Origin: CBDCFV01 sp965216425
Lineage (GTDB): Bacteria > Chloroflexota > Dehalococcoidia > Lucifugimonadales > UBA3495
Assembly: GCA_965216425.1 (NCBI GenBank)
Contig: CBDCFV010000007.1
Location: 186,001-250,000, forward strand
Direction of reading: 5' to 3'
DNA length: 64,000 nucleotides
The number at the start of each line of letters is the position of its first letter. Within the stretch, counting starts at the first letter, position 1. The position numbers and the translations under genes are program-made. Positions 17,269-25,978 of this stretch are shown piece by piece. The notes beneath the pieces are model-generated. The model was not told the origin of the DNA and ran no database searches. It saw only the letters and a program-made list of their open reading frames with translations.

Positions 17269-17570
17269 GTTTCCCTCCTTGCGGCAGTCCGGTTAGTAAT
17301 GGATTGCGTCGCCACTGTTATGGGAGAACCTGGGATCAGGCCACGTTTATCACTATGGGTGCAAATATGGCGCAGTACCTCGCCAGAGGTTCAATCAAGC
17401 CCTCACGAAATGGGTGCTATTATGGGCCATTATATTGACTGCCCCATACCGTGGCAAGTTTCGGGTTGCTGACCTTGGGCATAGCCAGCGCCTTTAAAAC
17501 CAGCCTGCTCGCCGCCGACGGATTGGTATTATAATGCCACTCGTAAGCTTGCAATATTTAGGAGGTCAAC
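17269..17570. other. Intergenic region between divergent LLM and SMP-30 genes
   Basis: About 300 bases without a credible gene. It must carry promoters for both directions. A TATAAT at 17530-17535 lies 36-41 bases before the SMP-30 start and is the only clear -10-like box; no convincing -35 is present at the right distance. AGGAGG precedes ATG 17571. No riboswitch or repeat is convincing. Confidence 0.4.
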
Positions 17571-18476
17571 ATGCCCATCGAACAGAACGCACCGGGGATG
17601 GACAGCATAGTATCGGCTGACCAAGCGATAGAGCAGTTGGGCAGCGGGTACGGTGGAGGCCACGGCCCGGCTGAGGGGCCGCTGTGGTGGAAGGAAGGCG
17701 GGTACCTGCTATTCAGCGACATCCACAATGACCGGCGGATGAAGTGGGCCCCGGGTGAGGGTGTCACCCTCTTCCAGGAGCCGACCAACCGGGCCAATGG
17801 GTTGACGCGTGACCTCCAGGGTCGGTTGATTGCCTGTGAGCACGACAGCCGGCGTGTAACGCGGCAAGAGCCCGACGGCAGCATCACGGTGGTGGCCAAC
17901 AACTACCAAGGCCGCCGCCTGAACCGACCCAACGACGTGGTGGTCAAGTCGGACGGGTGCATTTACTTCACTGACCCGTGGACCAGTCCGCTGCCCGCCG
18001 AGCAGTGGGACTTGAGCTTCTCTGGTGTTTACCGGGTCACCCCTGACTTGGGCACTTTGACCTTGCTTGTGGGGGACTTTGTAGTTCCCAACGGGCTGGC
18101 ATTCTCCACGGATGAAAGCGTCCTGTACGTCAACGACTCACGACGGGGGCATATCCGGGCCTTCGACGTTCAGCCCAACGGCACACTTGCTTTGGCCTCC
18201 GATCGTGTCTTTGCCACGCTGACCGGAGACAGGCCTGGAGTTCCCGACGGGATGAAGCTGGACGCGGAAGGCAACGTCTACTGTGGAGGCTCGGGCGGAG
18301 TCTGGGTGCTCGACCCCAGCGGCAAACACTTGGGGACCATTGTCCACGGAGAGGAGGCGTCCACCAACCTTGCCTTCGGCGGCGACGACTGGAAGACCAT
18401 GTACATCACCACTCGCAACACCTTGGTCAGTGTCGAACTGAAGAAGGCGGGTATCCCGGTGCCTGTGGGGGGCTAA
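17571..18476 (+). CDS. SMP-30/gluconolactonase family protein
   Basis: A 301-aa six-bladed beta-propeller lactonase-type protein. The metal-site Glu is in GPAEGPLWW (about residues 29-37), NRPNDVVVKSDGCIYFTDP gives the family Asn and Asp, and VPNGLAFSTDESVLYVNDS gives the remaining Asn-Gly and Asp ligands. Family members hydrolyse sugar or other lactones with a divalent cation. No signal peptide is seen, so it should be cytosolic. It is a distant paralogue of the gene at 50.1 kb. AGGAGG lies six bases before the ATG. Confidence 0.87.
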   Translation: MPIEQNAPGMDSIVSADQAIEQLGSGYGGGHGPAEGPLWWKEGGYLLFSDIHNDRRMKWAPGEGVTLFQEPTNRANGLTRDLQGRLIACEHDSRRVTRQEPDGSITVVANNYQGRRLNRPNDVVVKSDGCIYFTDPWTSPLPAEQWDLSFSGVYRVTPDLGTLTLLVGDFVVPNGLAFSTDESVLYVNDSRRGHIRAFDVQPNGTLALASDRVFATLTGDRPGVPDGMKLDAEGNVYCGGSGGVWVLDPSGKHLGTIVHGEEASTNLAFGGDDWKTMYITTRNTLVSVELKKAGIPVPVGG

Positions 18477-18589
18477 CCAACGGAGTTCTTGGAGGTTATA
18501 ACTTTCCGGTAGGACACGGACCGGAATGAAAAGCCTGTTGACGGCTGAGGCGCGCTTTAGCTAGGAGCGTGCGCCTCGGCCGCCCGGGG

Positions 18590-19384
18590 TTACTCATCTT
18601 CAGCAGGGAGAGCATCGCCCAGTAGTATCCGGATACGGTCAAGGAACGCTTGAGCGCGTTCACAGGACTCACGAGCGTCTGTTTCATCGAAAGTCGTCGT
18701 GACGTCGTAATTTGAGAGCAGGCGGAGATCAGCGCTTTGCCGTATAGCATCGCCCCACTCAGGTTCGACTATCCCAGGTCTTACGAGGTGCAAAGCAAAC
18801 ATGCGATGTACGCCGGAGTGACTTTCAGTAGAAACGCCGTAGAATTGCAAAGCGGCCTTGGCGGCATGGAGTATTGCATAATAGGCCAGTGAAACGGAAT
18901 CTGCGTAATACTCGTCACGGAGCAGCGACAGAGCACCACCAATGCTGGCCTTAGCCCGATTCCAATGACCGATAACGTAATTGCTCATGCCATAGACCAC
19001 TCCCTGCGAGCTACTGCCGGGTAGAAGGTCAGATCCTACCCTGCCCATTCCCATCATAGGGACTCCGTCACGAATCACGGCCCGATAGAAAGGCGAACCA
19101 TCCCCTGCTCTTTCCTGCCATTCTTCCTTGGAAAAGATGATAATCGAGGGAATGGCTTCCGTTAATGTCCCTAGTTTATGCCCCAAGTGGTTGATTTCCT
19201 CTTTCAGTTCCCGGCCCCCATCTCTGGTAACGATCAACACGTCCAAGTCGCTATCCGGGCCGTCGTCTCCCCGTGCCTTGGAACCGAAAATAATAAGCTC
19301 TTCCACCTGCTCCGGGAATTGCTCCCGTAATGCAGGCAGGTACAGGTCAATCCAACTCTGGTCTTCAGCGTTGAGATTCAGCAT
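18590..19384 (-). CDS. MNT nucleotidyltransferase-HEPN fusion protein
   Basis: A 264-aa fusion. The N-terminal domain carries GSKARGDDGPDSDLDVLIV, the GS-x10-D-x-D core of minimal nucleotidyltransferases (MNT). The C-terminal half begins with a helix containing EYYADSVSLAYYAILHAAKAAL and ends RLLSNYDVTTTFDETDA-x-x-x-C-x-x-A, which is the PF05168 type of HEPN. As separate genes, MNT and HEPN form toxin-antitoxin pairs in which MNT modifies the HEPN RNase. The canonical HEPN R-x4-6-H is not obvious here: S-N-Y appears where the D-Y pair is usual. Stand-alone aminoglycoside-type transfer activity is also possible. Confidence 0.75.
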   Translation of the reverse strand: MLNLNAEDQSWIDLYLPALREQFPEQVEELIIFGSKARGDDGPDSDLDVLIVTRDGGRELKEEINHLGHKLGTLTEAIPSIIIFSKEEWQERAGDGSPFYRAVIRDGVPMMGMGRVGSDLLPGSSSQGVVYGMSNYVIGHWNRAKASIGGALSLLRDEYYADSVSLAYYAILHAAKAALQFYGVSTESHSGVHRMFALHLVRPGIVEPEWGDAIRQSADLRLLSNYDVTTTFDETDARESCERAQAFLDRIRILLGDALPAEDE

Positions 19385-19407
19385 CAAGTCCGTTCCGGCA
19401 GGGGACC

Positions 19408-20358
19408 TTACGGCGCCGGCAGTTCTTCCCGCTCGACCAAGTGCACCAGCCAGCCGCCCAGACTGGCCGGGTGGATGAAGCCTATCTGGGCCATGCGGCT
19501 GCCGGGTCGGCCTACAGTGTCGATCATCGCGTGCTCCGCCTCTCTCAGGGACGCCAGCAGCCGGTTGATGTCGCGCACTTTGAACGCCACATGATGCAGG
19601 CCGGGGCCGCGAGCCTCGATAAAACGGCTTATCACGCTCCGGTCCTGGCTGGTGCTGCCGGGTTGACCCCGTTCTACTTCGCCGCCCGTGTTTACACCGA
19701 TGTCCTGCAACACTTCCAGATCGCAGTCGCCAATGGTAACGAAAGCAACTCGCAATCCTCCAACAAGCTGCGGTTGCCGCGCCCGGTGCGTAACGCCGTA
19801 TTTGTCCGAAGTGAAACTCTCAAAGGTCTGCGTGATCTCGGCGTCGGTCTGGGTGCTTTCAACGGGCCAGCCGAACCTGTTCGAGAACACATCCAATATC
19901 TTGGAGTTGTTCTCGCTGGCGACGCCGATGTGGTCGATGCGCTCCACCATTTCGGAAGCGGAGGACGGTAAAGTCAGTGGTTCTGACAAGTAGGTAACTA
20001 TGCCGAGGGTCGCTTTGGGGTCTAACAACACCCGGCGCGTGTCTGCGAGTCCCGCTTCCTGTTGACCGGACAACGTCGCCACTCCCTTTCCGGAGGCCTC
20101 CGCAGTGGCGCTCTCCAAGTTTGAAACGGATATGGCAACGTGGTGCACGCCGGTCTTTTCGGCTCCGCCAACGAACTCATCCCCCAACTCAAACAGGGCC
20201 ACGGCGGTCTTTCCCACCGGGAACACCGGCGCCCGCCGGCCGGTCGCTCCAACGGTGCATTCGGTCTTCCGCAACCGGAAGTGGGTCTCCAGCGTAGATG
20301 CAACCGCGTCTACGTCCCTGACTGCGACGCTGAGGTATGCCAGACCATTCCCGATCAT
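19408..20358 (-). CDS. Two-domain VOC protein, HPPD/methylmalonyl-CoA-epimerase-like
   Basis: A 316-aa protein with two VOC modules pairs. LAYLSVAVRDVDA and GVHHVAISVSNLES form the first unit, IDHIGVASENNSKILDVF and GLHHVAFKVRDINRLL the second. His residues in the HHVA and DHIGV strands and a C-terminal VHLVE Glu form a candidate metal site, as in 4-hydroxyphenylpyruvate dioxygenase and methylmalonyl-CoA epimerase. The ATG at 20358 has GGGAGAG upstream. It is the last gene of the operon behind the FAD/Fe-S dehydrogenase and the Ddn-like reductase. Confidence 0.75.
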   Translation of the reverse strand: MIGNGLAYLSVAVRDVDAVASTLETHFRLRKTECTVGATGRRAPVFPVGKTAVALFELGDEFVGGAEKTGVHHVAISVSNLESATAEASGKGVATLSGQQEAGLADTRRVLLDPKATLGIVTYLSEPLTLPSSASEMVERIDHIGVASENNSKILDVFSNRFGWPVESTQTDAEITQTFESFTSDKYGVTHRARQPQLVGGLRVAFVTIGDCDLEVLQDIGVNTGGEVERGQPGSTSQDRSVISRFIEARGPGLHHVAFKVRDINRLLASLREAEHAMIDTVGRPGSRMAQIGFIHPASLGGWLVHLVEREELPAP

Positions 20359-20406
20359 AAAACATCTCTCCCGCCCGAGTTCCAATGATGTGCCGGTTTC
20401 ATCGGC

Positions 20407-20832
20407 TCAGGTTTTCCGCTCCAGTATCACCACCGGGATCTCCCTGATGGCCTTGGCTTGGTACTCATCGTACAAGGGCCACATCTTGTTCATAATTTCC
20501 CACAAGGCCGGTCTTTGCTCCGCTGTGGCTGTCGTCGCGCTGGCGGAAAAGCGGTCGGCGAGTACCTGGAGTTCCACGTCAGGGTTGGCGCGGATGTTGA
20601 GGTACCACTGGGGATGCCTCGGCGCGCCGCCCCGCGACGCCACAATGACGTAACGGTCTCCGTCCTTGCCGTAAATAAGAGGCGTTGTGGTAGGGTTACC
20701 CGACAACCGGCCGATGGTGGTAAGTAACAGCGTTGGCACATCGTTCCAGATGTGGCCGTCCCCGCCGTTGGACTCCACGTACCGGTTGATGTGGTCTTCT
20801 ACCCGGTCTCGTCTCCCGGATGAGCTTGTCAT
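20407..20832 (-). CDS. Deazaflavin (F420)-dependent nitroreductase, Ddn family
   Basis: A 141-aa split-beta-barrel protein of the Ddn/FDOR-B type. TLLLTTIGRLSGNPTTTPL followed by GDRYVIVASRGGAPRHPQWYLNIRANP is the family fingerprint; the Lys/Ser/Arg-rich loops bind the F420 phosphate and polyglutamate tail. It uses reduced F420 to reduce quinones, nitro compounds or similar. Its presence is one of the best signs that the host makes or takes up F420. It lies 33 bases downstream of the FAD/Fe-S dehydrogenase gene in the same operon. Confidence 0.9.
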   Translation of the reverse strand: MTSSSGRRDRVEDHINRYVESNGGDGHIWNDVPTLLLTTIGRLSGNPTTTPLIYGKDGDRYVIVASRGGAPRHPQWYLNIRANPDVELQVLADRFSASATTATAEQRPALWEIMNKMWPLYDEYQAKAIREIPVVILERKT

Positions 20833-20865
20833 GGCGCAAGAACCTCGTTTTCAGAGTGACGTAGC

Positions 20866-23811
20866 CTACTCCAAACTGTCCCGTAGTACCTGCGCCAAGT
20901 GCTTGGCCGGGCGGCCGGTGCCATCCTGTATCTGTTGTCGGCAGGACATGCCCATGACAGCAACTTGCCAGTCCTCGCCTTTCGCGTTCACGGCCGGGAA
21001 TAGCGCTCGGCCGCCGATGGTCATGGAAATATCGTAATGTTCCTTTTCGAAGCCGAAGGAGCCGGCCATACCGCAGCATCCCGCGTTAACCAACTCTACC
21101 TCGTTCCCCGGAGGCAGCCGCAACGCGGCAAGGGAGCTTGCGGTGCCTGCCAACGCCTTCTGGTGGCAGTGGCCGTGAAAGAGCACCTTTTGCTGCGCGT
21201 CTTTGAACTTTAGGTCCAGTTGTCCCTCGTTGTGGAGTTTCACCAGGAACTCGTCTATGAGGTAGCTGTGCTCCGCCACGGTGCGTGATTTTTCGTCCTT
21301 GAGCAGGTTGGGATACTCGTCGCGGAAGGTTAACAAGCAACTGGGCTCGCACCCGATGATTGGAATGCCCTGCTCAGCGTAGGCGTGGAGCGCGTCAACG
21401 TTTTCGCGGGCGTTGGCCAGAACGTCGCTCATCATTCCCTTGGAAAGCATCGGGCGCCCGCAGCACCCGGCGTTGGCCAAGGTCACTTGCAGCCCCGCCG
21501 CCTCCAGCAACTCCACGGTGGCCTTGCCCACTTCGGGGAAGTTGTAGTTCATGGATGTGTCGTTAAACAACACCACCGACCGGACTTGTTGTGACGCCTC
21601 CCCGGCTTGCCCTCCAAGTGCGTCTCGGGACTGGCCGGGATTTCGGCACTCGCGAGCATCGAACCACTTGGCCAGGGTCTCCCGGGCGAAGTGGGGCAGT
21701 GGCCGGTCCGGGTGCAGCCCCAACAGGGCGCTGCCCAAGGCTTTGCTCAAGGGGTTGTGGACTATCCAGTTGGATATGGGCGCAAAGCGGCTGCCCCAGC
21801 GGTTCATCCGGTTGATATTCCCGAATATGGAACTGCGAAGGTCCCGGCGGTTGGTCTTGTAGTAATGGTCAAGAAACTCGTACTTCATCTTGGCCATGTC
21901 CACGCCGGAGTCGCACTCCGCCTTGCAGCCCTTGCATTCTAAGCATAGGTCCAGGGCATCGTACAACCGGCGGCTCGTCATAGTGCCTTCAGGAAACAGG
22001 CCCGACATGGCGGCCCGTAGCAGGTTTGCCCGGCCCCGCGTGGAATGCTCTTCGTCGCGGGTGGCCATGAATGAGGGGCACATGGTCCCGTCCAGCTTGC
22101 GGCACGCCCCCATGCCGTTGCACATTTCCACCGAGCCGGCATAGTTGGTATCGATGGAAAAGTCCAGGGTTGTGGTGATGGAAGCGGCCTGGTAGTCGGC
22201 GCCGTAACGCAAGTTCTCGGTCATAGGTGGGCAATTGATGATTTTCCCCGGGTTCATAAGACCTTGAGGGTCGAACGTATTCTTCAAATCGCCGAAGGCT
22301 TCGTACACTTGCGGCCCGAACATCTTCTCGGTCCATACGCCGCGGACGATGCCGTCCCCATGCTCGCCGCTCAAGGAGCCACCGAACTCCTTCACCAAGT
22401 CGCTGATTTCGTCGGCGATGGACACCATGTTGGCGACTCCCTCGGCGTCTTTCAGGCTCACCAACGGGCGGATATGCAAACAACCGACACTGGCGTGGCC
22501 GTAGTAGGCAGCCTCGGTGCCGTGGTTCCTTACTATCTCGTCGAACCGCCGCACAAATGGCCCCAGCTTCTCCGGGTCTACCGCAGTGTCTTCGACGAAC
22601 GGCAAGGGCTTGGCGTCGCCGTGGATGCTCATCAAAAGCCCCAGTCCCGCTTTACGAATGTTCCACACGCTGTTCTGGCCCGCCCGGTCAAGCAGGTTGA
22701 CGCAAGCGTACGCCAGCCGTTTTGACTCCATGTCCTGTTTAAGGGCCTCCAGCTTGGCGGAAAGTTCGGCCTCGGACTCGCCGTAGAACTCCACGGCCAA
22801 TAGCGCCCCCGGGTCGCCCTCGATGAACGACATGCCGCCCGAATGCCCAATGGACTCACGGGATCGGTCCAGCAGAATTTTATCCATGACTTCAATGGAC
22901 GACGGGCCGTGCTTCAGAATCTCCGCTATGGCCTCGCTGGACTGGACGATGTCGGTATGGTGCAGCACCGACAGGGCGGTCATAGTGGGTCTGGGAACCA
23001 AGTTAAGCTTCGCCTCGGTAACCACGCAGAGAGTGCCTTCCGACCCGACTACCATCCTGGTCATGTTGAACGGGTCGTCGACCAGAAACTCGTCCAGGTT
23101 GTACCCGCTCACCCTTCGCATGATGTTGGGGTACTTTGCGCGAATTTCCGCTGTGTTCTCTTGGGCGATACGTCTGACGCCTCGGTAGATGTCCGACTCC
23201 AAGCCCCGGCCGCTGAGCTTGGCCTCCAGTTCGTGGGGCTGCAACGGCCGGAAATAGGTCTGCGTACCATCGGCCAGCACTACGTCAAGCTCTTTTACGT
23301 GGTCAAGGGTCTTGCCGTAGATAACCGAGTGCGCGCCGCAGGTGTTGTTGCCGATACCCCCGCCGACGCAGGCGCGGTTGGAAGTGGTGGGGTCGGGGGC
23401 GTACTGCAAGCCGTAAGGAGCCAGTTGCCGGTTGAGCTGGTCCAGAATAATTCCCGGTTGCACCCGCACCCAGCTTTCTTCGGCGTTTACCTCCAGCACT
23501 TGGTTCATGTACTTGCTGAAGTCCATCACGATGGCGTGATTGACCGTCTGCCCGGCCAAGCTGGTGCCGCCTGCTCTGGGCAGCACCGGCACGTTGCTCT
23601 CGCGGGCTACCTCCATTACGGCCAGAACGTCGTCCGCCGTGCGTGGTATGACAACGCCCACCGGTTCCATCTGGTAAATACTGGCGTCGGTGCTGTACAG
23701 CACCCTGGAAAAGGCGTCGAACCGGACCTCCCCGGACACCCGTTGTCGTAGGGCTTGGGCTAGTTCTTCCCGCTCTCTGCCACGAACCCGTTCCGCCGTT
23801 GTGGTAGCCAT
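20866..23811 (-). CDS. Fused FAD-linked oxidase/Fe-S oxidoreductase (GlcD-GlcF or Dld type)
   Basis: A 981-aa fusion of a PCMH-type flavoprotein and a GlpC/GlcF-like Fe-S protein. Residues about 40-270 hold the FAD domain (VLPRAGGTSLAGQTVNHA and NRACVGGGIGNNTCGAHS); the oxidase C-domain ends at about 560 with SGEHGDGIVRG. Two ferredoxin-type cysteine clusters follow (CNGMGACRKLDGTMCPS, CLECKGCKAECDSGVD). The C-terminal part has two CCG motifs (NAGCCGRPM, NAGCCGMAGS) with GHCHQKAL between them. It oxidises a 2-hydroxyacid such as D-lactate or glycolate, passing electrons to quinone or a carrier. First gene of a three-gene minus-strand operon. Confidence 0.88.
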   Translation of the reverse strand: MATTTAERVRGREREELAQALRQRVSGEVRFDAFSRVLYSTDASIYQMEPVGVVIPRTADDVLAVMEVARESNVPVLPRAGGTSLAGQTVNHAIVMDFSKYMNQVLEVNAEESWVRVQPGIILDQLNRQLAPYGLQYAPDPTTSNRACVGGGIGNNTCGAHSVIYGKTLDHVKELDVVLADGTQTYFRPLQPHELEAKLSGRGLESDIYRGVRRIAQENTAEIRAKYPNIMRRVSGYNLDEFLVDDPFNMTRMVVGSEGTLCVVTEAKLNLVPRPTMTALSVLHHTDIVQSSEAIAEILKHGPSSIEVMDKILLDRSRESIGHSGGMSFIEGDPGALLAVEFYGESEAELSAKLEALKQDMESKRLAYACVNLLDRAGQNSVWNIRKAGLGLLMSIHGDAKPLPFVEDTAVDPEKLGPFVRRFDEIVRNHGTEAAYYGHASVGCLHIRPLVSLKDAEGVANMVSIADEISDLVKEFGGSLSGEHGDGIVRGVWTEKMFGPQVYEAFGDLKNTFDPQGLMNPGKIINCPPMTENLRYGADYQAASITTTLDFSIDTNYAGSVEMCNGMGACRKLDGTMCPSFMATRDEEHSTRGRANLLRAAMSGLFPEGTMTSRRLYDALDLCLECKGCKAECDSGVDMAKMKYEFLDHYYKTNRRDLRSSIFGNINRMNRWGSRFAPISNWIVHNPLSKALGSALLGLHPDRPLPHFARETLAKWFDARECRNPGQSRDALGGQAGEASQQVRSVVLFNDTSMNYNFPEVGKATVELLEAAGLQVTLANAGCCGRPMLSKGMMSDVLANARENVDALHAYAEQGIPIIGCEPSCLLTFRDEYPNLLKDEKSRTVAEHSYLIDEFLVKLHNEGQLDLKFKDAQQKVLFHGHCHQKALAGTASSLAALRLPPGNEVELVNAGCCGMAGSFGFEKEHYDISMTIGGRALFPAVNAKGEDWQVAVMGMSCRQQIQDGTGRPAKHLAQVLRDSLE

Positions 23812-23919
23812 ATCGTCTCTCCCCGGATAGCAGCCGTTGACGGTCAGCTTAACCTAAAGCGGAATGGCCTTCAACCGCCGTTTGGATATGGGTAGCGTTG
23901 CAATTAAAGCGGGTCAATT

Positions 23920-24006
23920 CCCAGACCTGGTCGTTCCCAGACCTGGTCGTTCCCGGACCTGACCGTCATTCCCGGACCTGACCGTCATTCCCGCGCAGGC
24001 GGGAAT
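23920..24006. repeat. Short tandem repeats leading into an 8-bp-arm palindrome
   Basis: Two exact 16-base units (CCCAGACCTGGTCGTT at 23920-23935 and 23936-23951) are followed by two exact 19-base variants (CCCGGACCTGACCGTCATT at 23952-23970 and 23971-23989). The last runs directly into an inverted repeat with arms ATTCCCGC and GCGGGAAT around a GCAG loop (23987-24006). A repeat of the form CATTCCCGC...GCGGGAAT is a widespread dispersed palindromic element in bacterial genomes. The tandem units look like expansions of its left flank. Function is unknown. Confidence 0.8.
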
Positions 24007-24259
24007 CCATTCGCACCGTCGCCGGTGGACAGACTACCGGAATTGCAACGCTACTTTGGGAATGCGGTGTCCGTCCAAGTTGAGCTCTCTCAACCTCTGC
24101 CTTCCCCGTTCCTGCTCACTGACATTTGCTCCTTTCCAACTCCGGCATCACTGCTTTACTATGGTTCTGGTATCACGTGGCGTCACCGTAGGCATGGCTC
24201 CGAATAGGACTCGGAAACTGGGTCAAGGCGACACGGAATGGTATATAAAGACACAGAAG

Positions 24260-24354
24260 TGACCCAAATATGACTCTAAATGGCACAAAATGACCCAATA
24301 TCACCCATTGCAGCCGAAGCTGAATTACACACAATGACGCAAGATGACACAGAT
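24260..24354. repeat. Degenerate 10-bp-period repeat ladder
   Basis: Five adjacent units of 10-11 bases (starting at 24260, 24271, 24281, 24291 and 24301) share the pattern TGACCCAAAA with changes; two more with the same 10-base step start at 24335 and 24345. The period is close to one DNA helical turn. The stretch is AT-rich relative to its surroundings and non-coding. Confidence 0.5.
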
Positions 24355-24560
24355 TCCCGAAATTTCGGTCTCGCCTCCCATCGCTGGCTCTCCGGCCTCT
24401 CCGGCGAAAACGGGAAGGACTGGAAGATATCCGAAAAACCCGGCAGATTCGGCCCACAAACTTGAACACAGGCGGCGCTTTTGGGGTCTGAATACCGGTA
24501 TGTCATACAATAGCTTTAACGCGGCTTAAAGGACTCGAAACAGACATATAGGGAGTTTCA

Positions 24561-24941
24561 ATGGGAGCTACTTACGTAACGGTCACCATTCGCAACCCGG
24601 CGGAACAGGATAGGGCATGGGAAGGGCTTTTTCTGGTCGACACCGGCGCTACTGATTGCTTGGTGCCCCGTAAGCATCTGGAATCCATAGGCCTAGTGCC
24701 CAAAGGACAAAGAATATACGGCCTTGCGGACGGCAACGAAATTAAGATGGATATCACAACCGGAGACATTGAATTCATGGGAGAAGTCGTCGGTGGGACG
24801 ATCGTAATGGGAGAGGCTAATGCCGAGCCGCTGTTGGGAGTAACCGCGCTGGAATCAGTAGGAATCGATGTTGACCCCCACAACCAGACCTTAAAGAGAC
24901 TTCCGTCGGTACGTCTCAGGGGATTTCGTCCGATGTTGTAA
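24561..24941 (+). CDS. Clan AA (retropepsin-like) aspartic protease domain protein
   Basis: A 126-aa protein consisting of one retropepsin-like domain. FLVDTGATDCLVP (about residues 24-36) contains the catalytic DTG triad with Asp at 27, and GEANAEPLLGVTALESVG is the hydrophobic-hydrophobic-Gly second motif of the fold. As in HIV protease, a single domain would need to dimerise to be active. No signal peptide or transmembrane segment is visible, so it is predicted cytosolic. GGGAG lies before the ATG. It stands alone, bounded by non-coding DNA on both sides. Bacterial members of this group are mostly uncharacterised. Confidence 0.8.
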   Translation: MGATYVTVTIRNPAEQDRAWEGLFLVDTGATDCLVPRKHLESIGLVPKGQRIYGLADGNEIKMDITTGDIEFMGEVVGGTIVMGEANAEPLLGVTALESVGIDVDPHNQTLKRLPSVRLRGFRPML

Positions 24942-25164
24942 AGTGCCGGAAGTTAATCTGACAGTTTCCTGTTGCTGGCGACTGTGGCGAAACAACGGGA
25001 AAGACTGTCATACGCCCGTTGACCGGCAGTCATCGCGCGGGTTTAAACTTTAGGCGGGCTTTTGGTCCTCCGGTTGGTTGGGACCGTTCTTTGGCAGCCG
25101 GCTCCAAAATCCCGGAATATTCTTAATGTAAATGTGTCCAACACGTCAGGAGAAATGTATCGCG

Positions 25165-25941
25165 ATGCCGGAAGTTACCTCTCATTCCCCAGGGGCTCCA
25201 TCATGGGCCGAACTCGACACCACCGACGCAACTGCAGCCCTGGGCTTCTACAGCGCCATTTTCGGCTGGGAGGACGACCCGCAACCCATCACCGAAAATT
25301 GGACCTACCACATGCAAAAATTGAATGGCTTGGAAGCTGCGGCCATTTATGAACAGTCCGAGGAGGAACGTAGCCAACGCGTGCCGCCTCATTGGAACAC
25401 TTACTTCACCGCCGAGGACGTTGACGCGGTAGCGAAAAAGGCCGGCGACTCCGGCGGTACAGTGCTCTTCGGTCCAATGGATGTCTTCGAAGCAGGGCGT
25501 ATGGTCATGCTGCAAGACCCCCACGGCGCCGCGTTTGCCGTGTGGCAGCCCAAGCAACACATAGGATGCCGGGTTAAACAGGAAGCCGGCGCCATGATCT
25601 GGAATGAGTTGGTGACATCCGACTCCGCCTCAGCCATCGAGTTCTACGAAGGGGTGTTGGGAATGGAGCGTGGCATCACCATGGGGCCGATGGACTACTC
25701 CTTATTACGCGCCGGAGGCAACGACGTGGCGGGTGTGTTGCAAATTACTGAAGACATGGGCCCGATTCCCTCCCACTGGGCGGTGTATTTCGGCGTTGAC
25801 GACGTGGACGAAACTGTGGCCAAGGCCCAGTCTCTGGGAGCCGACGTGTATGTCCCTCCAACCGATATTCTGGAAATCGGGCGCTTCGCGTGTCTTTCCG
25901 ATCCTCAAGGCGCGGATTTTAATGTCTTCAAGGCAGCCTGA
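25165..25941 (+). CDS. VOC-family protein with two glyoxalase-like domains
   Basis: A 258-aa protein of the Cfp30B/PA0069-like type: two VOC domains, each starting with a W-x-E-L/D-T/S-D sequence (SWAELDTTD and IWNELVTSD), followed by F-Y-x-x-x-F/L-G and ending in DPHGAAFAVWQ or DPQGADFNVFK. The usual metal ligands are largely replaced, so a binding or non-metal enzymatic role is likely. AGGAGA lies about ten bases before ATG 25165; an upstream in-frame ATG at 25132 has no SD. It is followed by the convergent crcB gene. Confidence 0.85.
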   Translation: MPEVTSHSPGAPSWAELDTTDATAALGFYSAIFGWEDDPQPITENWTYHMQKLNGLEAAAIYEQSEEERSQRVPPHWNTYFTAEDVDAVAKKAGDSGGTVLFGPMDVFEAGRMVMLQDPHGAAFAVWQPKQHIGCRVKQEAGAMIWNELVTSDSASAIEFYEGVLGMERGITMGPMDYSLLRAGGNDVAGVLQITEDMGPIPSHWAVYFGVDDVDETVAKAQSLGADVYVPPTDILEIGRFACLSDPQGADFNVFKAA

Positions 25942-25978
25942 CCCGGTGCGGAATCCGGCGATATAGTCGGGTTCCCGC

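Larger units (their letters stand above)
23812..24560. other. Non-coding region with tandem repeats and a palindrome
   Basis: About 750 bases with no credible gene; frames are short, overlap in several registers and lack SD sites. It holds two structured stretches annotated separately: a 16/19-base tandem repeat ending in a palindrome (23920-24006) and a ladder of 10-base degenerate repeats (24260-24354). The upstream part should contain the promoter of the FAD/Fe-S operon and the downstream part that of the retropepsin-like gene. Confidence 0.6.

Noticed and set aside
17290..17360. A GCCACTG plus GGGAGAACCTGGGATCAGG arrangement that recalls part of a cobalamin riboswitch.
   Set aside because: The conserved B12-box order and the downstream AGTCAGGA-type stem are missing, and neither flanking gene is linked to B12.
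22843..23751. A 302-codon plus-strand open frame antisense to the FAD/Fe-S gene.
   Set aside because: The minus strand encodes a complete flavoprotein domain; the antisense translation has no family features.
24280..24529. Two overlapping 61-codon plus-strand frames downstream of the decamer ladder.
   Set aside because: They lack SD sites, overlap each other in different frames and the sequence around them is repeat-rich and non-coding.
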